Below, one piece after another: positions 14,145-18,703 of a stretch of DNA of 18,703 nucleotides (positions within the stretch are counted from its first letter, which is position 1; the number at the start of each line of letters is the position of its first letter). Below the pieces are notes generated by a model, which searched no databases, was not told where the DNA came from, and saw only the letters and a program-made list of their open reading frames with translations. The translations under genes were made by a program, and so were the position numbers. The stretch covers positions 1-18,703 of the forward strand of contig CALCRR010000088.1 in the NCBI GenBank assembly GCA_937894495.1, in the 5' to 3' direction. Source of the DNA: an uncultured Ruminococcus sp. GTDB lineage: Bacteria > Bacillota > Clostridia > Oscillospirales > Ruminococcaceae.

Positions 14145-15053
14145 ATGTTTGAATATCAGTTATTTGTAGATAATTTCTTTAATTACTGCCAGTTTCACAA
14201 GAAACTTAGCGATAAAACGGTAAGAGCTTATCAAATAGATATGACTCAGTATCATGAATTCTCAAATGAACTTACCAAAGAATCCATTTGGAATTACATA
14301 GAATATCTGAATAAAAGGTATAAGCCTAAGACGGCTAAGCGAAAGCTGGCCACACTTAAAGCGTTCATTCACTATTTACTTATGCAGGATCTTATAGACT
14401 ACAATCCTTTTGACAAAATCGAAACGATCATAAAAGAGCCGTTGCTTTTGCCAAAGACAATACCTCTTGATACGATTTCAAGACTCATATCCTTCTCATA
14501 CAAACAGATCTCGGTAGCAGAAACCGATTATCAGCTTAAATGTGCAGTCAGAAATGCAGCTATTATTGAGCTGCTGTTTGCGACCGGCGGCAGAGTGGCT
14601 GAAATCTGTACTCTGCACGCAGAAGATGTTGACATTCTTGGCGGTACGGTAAAATTCTATGGAAAAGGGTCAAAGGAACGAATCATTCCTATTGAGAATC
14701 ATGCTGTTCTTAATATTTTGAACAGATACCGCACTATGAACGAAGAAAAAATCACATTGGCAAAATACTTTTTTGTAAACAAACTCGGGAACAGAACTAC
14801 CGAGCAGTCCGTAAGAAATATGCTGAACAGTTACTGTGCCCTTTGTGGAATCGAGTTGCACATAACCCCACATATGTTCCGTCATTCATTTGCTACCTTG
14901 CTTCTTGAAGAGGATGTTGATATTCGCTACATTCAGAGAATGCTCGGTCACAGTTCGATAACGACCACTCAGATATATACTCATGTGACCTCTGCAAAAC
15001 AGAAAGAAATCATAAAAACTAAGCACCCAAGAAACAAGCTGCACATTATCTGA
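14145..15053 (+). CDS. Tyrosine recombinase (XerC/XerD-like)
   Basis: This 302-residue protein has a SAM-like core-binding domain (residues about 5-90) and a catalytic domain with the full set of active-site residues: Arg150 (ATGGRVAEIC), Lys174 (GKGSKER), His243 and Arg246 (HMFRHSFAT), His269 (LGHSS) and nucleophile Tyr278 (TQIYTHV). It should therefore be active. The short XerC/D-like form without an arm-binding domain is common in DNA invertases and simple integrases. CCGGAG upstream supports the ATG at 14145. It lies 170 bp outside the right 29-bp repeat, whose dyad looks like a core site, so I propose it inverts the neighbouring cassette. It could instead be the integrase of an older insertion bounded by the recombinase 3'-end duplication. 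Confidence 0.92.
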   Translation: MFEYQLFVDNFFNYCQFHKKLSDKTVRAYQIDMTQYHEFSNELTKESIWNYIEYLNKRYKPKTAKRKLATLKAFIHYLLMQDLIDYNPFDKIETIIKEPLLLPKTIPLDTISRLISFSYKQISVAETDYQLKCAVRNAAIIELLFATGGRVAEICTLHAEDVDILGGTVKFYGKGSKERIIPIENHAVLNILNRYRTMNEEKITLAKYFFVNKLGNRTTEQSVRNMLNSYCALCGIELHITPHMFRHSFATLLLEEDVDIRYIQRMLGHSSITTTQIYTHVTSAKQKEIIKTKHPRNKLHII

Positions 15054-15178
15054 TTATTAGTTTAATTATAGCACATTAATTGGAATAAATCAACCTAAAT
15101 GTAAAAATAAAAACGTTATATGTAATAATTAGCACTTTTGGAGGATATAATTAAAAATATTAGCATAAAAGTTAGTGA
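15054..15178. other. AT-rich spacer, no gene seen
   Basis: Between the tyrosine recombinase and the recombinase remnant I see only AT-rich sequence with TTAGCA-like words repeated three times at irregular spacing. No convincing terminator or small ORF was found. Confidence 0.5.
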
Positions 15179-15264
15179 TAGAATGCATAAAGGTCATGAG
15201 TAAAACCGAGATAATAGTAATATTCAGAGGGGGCTATTAGGTAACAGTCAACGTAGATAAATGA
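15179..15264 (+). pseudogene. 3'-end remnant of a second large serine recombinase
   Basis: In frame this reads IECIKVMSKTEIIVIFRGGY, then TAG, then VTVNVDK and TGA. It matches the last 28 or so codons of the intact recombinase (8472-8554), whose end reads IRKAIECIKVMSKTEIIVIF and so on. Most base differences are at third positions, so the copy came from a diverged but once functional homologue, and the TAG is recent or tolerated because the rest is gone. Upstream the similarity stops abruptly at about 15178. It is followed by a terminator sharing its outer stem with the recombinase terminator. It shows that a recombinase gene once ended directly before the amidoligase operon. Confidence 0.8.
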
Positions 15265-15275
15265 ACATAATACAT

Positions 15276-15327
15276 ATCGGTCTGCGGCTTGTCCATAACG
15301 GACAGGCCGCAGACCGATTATTTTTTT
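15276..15327 (+). terminator. Strong intrinsic terminator before the amidoligase gene
   Basis: A near-perfect 19-bp stem (15276-15294 with 15300-15318, one G-U pair) with an ATAAC loop is followed by TTATTTTTTT. The T-run abuts the ribosome binding site AGGAGG of the amidoligase gene, so transcription of that gene must start elsewhere or pass through this hairpin. Confidence 0.88.
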
Positions 15328-15332
15328 AGGAG

Positions 15333-16436
15333 GTGATACCTATTCCAAACAATTTTGACGGCATTAAGACCCGAAAGTTCGGAGTGGAGGTCGAGCTGAC
15401 GGGGATAACTCGCTGTCAGGCAGCACAGGCGATGAATAGTGTTCTGAAAGGAGATATTGAGCATTATGGGCGCGCATACTATATCCGTGATGAGCAGTAC
15501 AGAAGATGGAGCGTTGTATATGACGGAAGCATAACTCCATACAACAGGGGCGGCGGCTTGGATGACGAATACAAGGTCGAGATCAACACACCCATTCTTG
15601 AATATGATGACATCCCTTTGCTGCAGGAGGTCATAAGGGCTTTGCGAAAGGCAGGGGGTGTCAGCGGTGCGAGGTACATGGCAAGAACGCATATCCACAT
15701 TGACGGCGACGGCTACACTCCGCAGAAGCTGAGAAACCTTGTAAATATATTTTCGAGCAAGGAGGACTACCTGTGGGAGGCTCTTCAAGTCTCGTCAATG
15801 AGAGAGGGCTACTGCGGCAAGATAGACAGGAATTTCGTTGAAGCGGTAAATCGAAGGAAACCTAAAACAATGGAGGAATTCAGCAGGCTGTGGTACACGA
15901 ACGGCGGGACGCTTAGTCACTCGCTGGGAAACAGCAGCCGATATAAAGCGCTTAATTTGCACTCGTTTTTTGAAAACGGTCACTTCGAGGTCAGGTGTGC
16001 AAATGGGTCGTTACACGCTGGTGTTCTCCGAGCCGAGCTGTGTTTGATTCTCGCCAAAAGCAATGCGGCGATGACGAAAAAACACTGCTCTCCTGCGATC
16101 AGCTACAGCGACAACATGAGGTACAGTTTTCGGGTATGGTTGCAGAACTTGGGCATGATAGGCGATGAGTTAAAAAACTGCCGAATGCATCTGTTAAAGC
16201 ACCTTGACGGAAATATCGCATGGCGGCACCCCGAGGATGCGATAGCGCAGAGGGAAAGACTGAGAGCCGAGAGAGAAGCCGCCTGTAACGCGCATGTGAA
16301 CCCCGTGTCGAGCGAAACAGACGAGGTCGGGAAAACACCCACCGAAGAAAAAAGCCCCTCTGTGAGCGATTTTGACGGCGTTTCGGACGAGGAATTTTTG
16401 GCAGAGGAAACCAAGGGTCTGCTATACCCGACATGA
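15333..16436 (+). CDS. Amidoligase-family enzyme (COOH-NH2 ligase)
   Basis: The protein, about 364-367 residues, matches the amidoligase family related to glutamate-cysteine ligase: KFGVEVELTGITRCQAAQ near the N-terminus, WSVVYDGSI, then YKVEINTPILEYDDI, followed by ARTHIHIDGDGYTPQKLRNL and FEVRCANGSLHAGVLRAEL. The acidic and histidine residues of these motifs line the predicted ATP/Mg site. The C-terminal 80 residues are charged and low in complexity. The first GTG (15333) lies inside the AGGAGGTGA ribosome binding site, so the true start may be the in-frame ATT at 15342 or another non-ATG codon. It is followed at 14 bp by a gamma-glutamylcyclotransferase, a known pairing thought to make and break a gamma-glutamyl-type peptide modification. 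Confidence 0.82.
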   Translation: MIPIPNNFDGIKTRKFGVEVELTGITRCQAAQAMNSVLKGDIEHYGRAYYIRDEQYRRWSVVYDGSITPYNRGGGLDDEYKVEINTPILEYDDIPLLQEVIRALRKAGGVSGARYMARTHIHIDGDGYTPQKLRNLVNIFSSKEDYLWEALQVSSMREGYCGKIDRNFVEAVNRRKPKTMEEFSRLWYTNGGTLSHSLGNSSRYKALNLHSFFENGHFEVRCANGSLHAGVLRAELCLILAKSNAAMTKKHCSPAISYSDNMRYSFRVWLQNLGMIGDELKNCRMHLLKHLDGNIAWRHPEDAIAQRERLRAEREAACNAHVNPVSSETDEVGKTPTEEKSPSVSDFDGVSDEEFLAEETKGLLYPT

Positions 16437-16450
16437 GGGAGGTGAGCAGT

Positions 16451-16930
16451 ATGGCAGAAAAGAAAATATATATTGCCTACGGCAGCAACATCAACCTTGA
16501 ACAGATGGCGCAGCGGTGTCCTAACGCCGTGGTCATCGGGACGGCAATGATTGAAAACTATGAATTAGAGTTTAGGCGAGTGGCGACCGTTGTGCCGAAA
16601 GAGGGTGCGAGAGTTCCGATCCTGCTATGGCAGATAGATGAGCAGGACGAACAGAACCTTGACCGATATGAGGGATTTCCGAATCTATACCGAAAAGAAG
16701 AATTTGAGGTCAAGCTGGGCGACAGTGTAATAAAGGGAATGGCTTATGTGATGAATGGCGGTCAGATCTTTCCTCCACAGCCACATTATTGCTTCGGCAT
16801 TCTCGAAGGCTATAGGGCGAACGGCATTGATACTCAATATGTCGAAGATGCGTTGTGCCGGGCATTCGCCGCTAATATTTGTCAGGATATTGACGATGAA
16901 GAACCCGACATCGGAATGAATATGGGATAG
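16451..16930 (+). CDS. Gamma-glutamylcyclotransferase-like protein
   Basis: This 159-residue protein has the family's YIAYGSNINLEQMAQRCP N-terminus (YGSN binds the substrate), then LLWQIDEQDEQNLDRYEGFP, where an acidic residue is catalytic in the family, and YRKEEFEVKL. These enzymes release 5-oxoproline from gamma-glutamyl amines or peptides. The ATG at 16451 follows GAGGGAGGTGA at a good distance; the frame extends to 16433 but that start is unlikely. It lies 14 bp after the amidoligase and 7 bp before a small gene, so the three form an operon. Here it probably trims or reverses the amidoligase product; the target is unknown. Confidence 0.87.
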   Translation: MAEKKIYIAYGSNINLEQMAQRCPNAVVIGTAMIENYELEFRRVATVVPKEGARVPILLWQIDEQDEQNLDRYEGFPNLYRKEEFEVKLGDSVIKGMAYVMNGGQIFPPQPHYCFGILEGYRANGIDTQYVEDALCRAFAANICQDIDDEEPDIGMNMG

Positions 16931-16937
16931 AGGTGAG

Positions 16938-17243
16938 ATGATGTTTTACAAGAAATTTTATATCAGTATAACCGAGAGCGATGATATCCGCAGAACTGAC
17001 TATGAGGGGAACGAGATATCCTGCGAGGGTTTTAATTTCGAGGTTTATCCGAAAGAAAACCGCACACAGAAAATCGATGAGTTTTCTGCTGCGGTAGGTT
17101 TTGAAATATTGGAAAAGAGCCTGCCCGAAGCCGAGCAGTTTGTTAAGGATCATATTGATCTCGAGGGGGCTGAACTGAAAGGATTTATTTCTGAAACAAG
17201 TGAGTCAGATAGTCCAAGTCAGATCAACGACTTGACTATGTAG
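16938..17243 (+). CDS. Small hypothetical protein, third gene of the amidoligase operon
   Basis: This 101-residue acidic protein starts at ATG 16938 or 16941 after GAGGTGAG. MFYKKFYISITESDDIRRTD and NEISCEGFNFEVYPKENR suggest a small beta-strand-rich domain with many charged residues. I do not recognise the family. Its place as the last gene of the amidoligase/gamma-glutamylcyclotransferase operon, just inside the right end of the element, makes it a candidate partner or substrate of the amidoligase. It ends at TAG 17241-17243, overlapping the chance continuation of the split recombinase on the other strand. Confidence 0.65.
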   Translation: MMFYKKFYISITESDDIRRTDYEGNEISCEGFNFEVYPKENRTQKIDEFSAAVGFEILEKSLPEAEQFVKDHIDLEGAELKGFISETSESDSPSQINDLTM

Positions 17244-17579
17244 TTTTTCTGTTTTATTATCTCCTAATTTGTCGATAAAGGCGTAACAGCGTGGTTTTAT
17301 GGATGTCATCAATTTTGTGGAAGCAGTGTCTTTGCAGATGATAAGATTGATCTTTCCCGACTGAGCATCAGACAGTAATCTCTGCACTGCTGGTCTGTCG
17401 AAATCTGTACCGCTCCATCCGTCATCGACGTAGGTATCGACAAGATTCCAACCTTGCTCTTTGACATACTTGGTGAGGATAAGTTTCTGGTTTTCTATTG
17501 ACAGGGATTCGCCGGCTCTCATATCCTCCTGCGAGAGGCGGACGTAAATTCCTGCATTGTAAATGGTCTGCTTTGCCAT
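17205..17579 (-). pseudogene. N-terminal fragment of a TnpX/TndX-like serine recombinase, split by the element
   Basis: From ATG 17579 (AAAGGAG upstream) the protein reads MAKQTIYNAGIYVRLSQEDM, with the predicted catalytic Ser16, then YVDDGWSGTDFDRPAVQRLL and GKINLIICKD (residue 84). In intact relatives LSRFGRNYIEVGRY follows ICKD; that text is found at 3169 instead. Residues after 84 are read from the inserted element's end and run by chance to TGA at 17205. With only part of the catalytic domain, this product cannot recombine DNA. It marks the right junction of the inner element. Confidence 0.9.
17302..17330. other. Right attachment site half (attR) of the inner element
   Basis: The element side contains TGTCATCAATTTTGTG (17304-17319), the inverted counterpart of 3179-3194 with one mismatch. 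The shared core is GTC at 17328-17330. The host side continues as recombinase coding sequence (IICKD on the minus strand). Confidence 0.75.
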
Positions 17580-17624
17580 AAATTTAACTCCTTTCGTATC
17601 AAAGCAGCCATATTCGATATATCT

Positions 17625-17653
17625 ATTATATCATAGAACATCGAACATGGCAA
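17625..17653 (-). promoter_or_regulatory. Promoter of the split serine recombinase gene
   Basis: On the minus strand TTGCCA (17653-17648) and TATAAT (17630-17625) are 17 bp apart. TTCGAT-type words repeat around the -10 box and could be regulator sites. The promoter should still transcribe the broken recombinase and read into the right end of the element. Confidence 0.7.
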
Positions 17654-17670
17654 TACCTTGAACCTATATT

Positions 17671-17892
17671 CTACGCTATAATTTCGCTTGTATTTCTATC
17701 AGCATTATTATACAACACCTCGGACAGTGCCCTGCTCACAGCGATTTCCGACAGCACCTTGTCAATATCTTTCTGACCGACAAAGTGGCTATGGACTATG
17801 TATCTCTTGCCGCCAATTTCGTATTCGTTAATATGCTCTGGACAATCCTTATGCTGCTCGGCGTATTCAAATATGTCTAATTTTTTGCTCAA
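17671..17892 (-). CDS. Small conserved hypothetical protein upstream of the split recombinase
   Basis: A 73-residue protein starts at TTG 17892 (MSKKLDIFEYAEQHKDCPEH), seven bases after AAAGGAG; the frame extends to ATG 17937, but without a ribosome binding site. EIGGKRYIVHSHFVGQKDID and IAVSRALSEVL suggest a compact alpha/beta domain. I believe similar small genes often lie beside TnpX/TndX-like recombinases on Clostridia elements, but I cannot name a function. It lies 91 bp upstream of the recombinase start on the same strand, with a separate promoter between them. Confidence 0.65.
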   Translation of the reverse strand: MSKKLDIFEYAEQHKDCPEHINEYEIGGKRYIVHSHFVGQKDIDKVLSEIAVSRALSEVLYNNADRNTSEIIA

Positions 17893-17999
17893 ATAGTATC
17901 TCCTTTCGATATTGAAATCATATTTTATATATCGCATTTGAAGATATGTAATGCATTATTATCACGTCCTTTCGTGTGGTCAAATATGTTAGCGGGCGG

Positions 18000-18028
18000 T
18001 TGACTTGATAGGCAAGATGTGGTATAAT
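18000..18028 (+). promoter_or_regulatory. Consensus sigma-A promoter for the Nudix gene
   Basis: TTGACT (18000-18005) and TATAAT (18023-18028) are 17 bp apart. Transcription should start near 18035, leaving a leader of about 40 nt. Confidence 0.82.
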
Positions 18029-18074
18029 ATAGAAAATGTTAATCGCATATATCGTAATTTAGGATGAGAATAAA

Positions 18075-18617
18075 ATGGAAATAAATTATTGTTTACAATG
18101 TGGAGAATCATTGTCATTAAAAAGTGTAGGTGATGAAGGTCTTGCAAAATACTGCGTAAAGTGCCACAAATATTTTTTTGATAATCCCGTAAGCTGTGTC
18201 CTCGTAACAATTGTCAATGAAAAACAACAAGTATTACTTTTAAAGCAAAACTATATTGCCACGGATAAATGGACGCTTTGTTCCGGCTACCTTAAAAAAG
18301 GAGATACGCTCGAAGAAACGGTTGCTCGTGAGGTGTTTGAAGAAACAGGACTGACGATCGTAGATTGTCAATATGTCAGGAGCTATTATTATAAGCCAAA
18401 GAATCTAATCATGACAGGATATATCGCCCGTGTTAACTCGGATACAATTACTGCTGTTTCAAAAGAGGTAGACGATATGAAATGGGTTGAATTGGATAAA
18501 GCGGCAGTCATGTTAGCAAGAGAGAATAATTATTCCGGCACACATTTTGATTTATGCAAAAAAGTATTACAAGGGAATAATTATTCTATTGATAGAATAA
18601 ATTCCAAATTATCTTAG
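18075..18617 (+). CDS. Nudix hydrolase with N-terminal zinc ribbon (NudC-like layout)
   Basis: This 180-residue protein has four cysteines in two pairs (CLQCG at 6-9 and CVKC at 27-30) forming a zinc ribbon, followed by a Nudix domain. The Nudix box reads GYLKKGDTLEETVAREVFEETGL, split here as GYLKKGD and REVFEETGL: it matches G-x5-E-x7-REVxEExGL except that Asp replaces the first Glu. The REVFEE acidic residues that bind metal are intact. Zinc-ribbon Nudix enzymes often cleave NADH or related dinucleotides, but the substrate is not certain. AGGATGAG precedes the ATG at 18075. Its end overlaps the convergent partial gene on the other strand by a few bases. Confidence 0.9.
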   Translation: MEINYCLQCGESLSLKSVGDEGLAKYCVKCHKYFFDNPVSCVLVTIVNEKQQVLLLKQNYIATDKWTLCSGYLKKGDTLEETVAREVFEETGLTIVDCQYVRSYYYKPKNLIMTGYIARVNSDTITAVSKEVDDMKWVELDKAAVMLARENNYSGTHFDLCKKVLQGNNYSIDRINSKLS

Positions 18618-18703
18618 CACATCTTTCTTTTTCTTACCACTCCCCATAGAAACTATCTGCTGCTCCTGCTCGGACACCTTTGTCCGCAGGGCAGCATTTT
18701 CTG
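18609..18703 (-). CDS. C-terminal end of an unknown coiled-coil protein (partial)
   Basis: On the minus strand the frame is open from the right window edge and reads ENAALRTKVSEQEQQIVSM, then GSGKKKKDVLR and TAA (18609-18611). The heptad-like pattern and lysine-rich end suggest a coiled-coil C-terminus, as often found in mobilisation or plasmid-type proteins of such elements. Thirty codons are too few to name the protein. Its stop lies 4 bp left of the end of the convergent Nudix frame. Confidence 0.55.
   Translation of the reverse strand, partial: ENAALRTKVSEQEQQIVSMGSGKKKKDVLR

Larger units (their letters stand above)
3167..17330. mobile_element. About 14.16-kb integrative element inserted in a serine recombinase gene
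   Basis: Removing 3168-17328 (one copy of the shared GTC) rejoins an uninterrupted recombinase frame, IICKD-LSRFGRN. Inside the ends lie imperfect inverted repeats, CACAAAATAGATGACA (3179-3194) and TGTCATCAATTTTGTG (17304-17319); one is the complement of the other with one mismatch in 16. Each lies 10.5 bp from the centre of the shared TC dinucleotide (3168-3169 and 17329-17330). This symmetry is expected of the two half-sites of a large serine integrase attP, and TnpX-type enzymes are known to recombine at GA (TC on the other strand). The element encodes a complete large serine recombinase (6938-8554), the best candidate for moving it. No relaxase or type IV secretion genes are seen, so any conjugal transfer would have to be mobilised by others. 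Confidence 0.8.

Noticed and set aside
15060..15178. Repeated TTAGCA-like words as a possible repeat array
   Set aside because: Only three short, irregularly spaced, imperfect copies in AT-rich DNA; likely chance.
15318..15788. Minus-strand 156-residue open frame opposite the amidoligase gene
   Set aside because: Shadow of a well-supported amidoligase frame; no ribosome binding site or motifs.

Overview
The window looks like accessory DNA from a gut Clostridia genome of Ruminococcus/Oscillospiraceae type. The grounds are several large serine recombinases of the TnpX/TndX kind, an Rpn-type PD-(D/E)XK protein, an amidoligase/gamma-glutamylcyclotransferase pair, consensus sigma-A promoters and AGGAGG-type ribosome binding sites. 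The taxon is an inference from gene content. No rRNA, tRNA or CRISPR array was seen.

Outer locus. Positions 1-3166 hold a truncated gene end, a HIT hydrolase translationally coupled to an HExxH metallopeptidase, a gene broken by one in-frame TGA, and a GNAT acetyltransferase behind what reads as a leader-peptide attenuator. Positions 17331-18703 hold a small gene of unknown function, a Nudix hydrolase and the end of an unknown gene. The two sides are joined by one split gene. The first 84 codons of a large serine recombinase (17579 down to 17328, minus strand) stop exactly where 64 codons of the same protein family resume at 3169 (also minus strand).

Inner element, about 3167-17330 (about 14.16 kb). 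It sits inside that recombinase gene at a TC (GA on the other strand) dinucleotide. Its ends carry imperfect inverted repeats placed symmetrically about the dinucleotide, as expected for the two halves of a serine-integrase attP. Left to right it holds: a damaged mosaic (truncated DUF6329-like gene, chimeric permease/DUF6037-like ORF, ABC-2 permease, truncated hypothetical gene); a recombinase operon made of a C-terminal remnant, a recombinase lacking the catalytic domain, and one complete large serine recombinase; an Rpn-family gene with its own promoter; a strikingly AT-rich three-gene cassette; a tyrosine recombinase; a remnant of a second recombinase 3' end with a terminator; and an amidoligase, gamma-glutamylcyclotransferase and small-protein operon.

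The most interesting part is the AT-rich cassette (9604-13974). It has a RimK-like ATP-grasp ligase, a P-loop NTPase with TPR-like repeats, and a D-Ala-D-Ala-ligase-like ATP-grasp protein. It is bounded by perfect 29-bp inverted repeats. Each repeat holds a GATAA / 7 nt / TTATC dyad, like a tyrosine recombinase core site, and a tyrosine recombinase with all catalytic residues starts 170 bp outside. I infer a site-specifically invertible (phase-variable) cassette. A promoter just outside the right repeat points into it, so inversion would connect or disconnect the second ATP-grasp gene. Inversion has not been observed; it is predicted from sequence alone.
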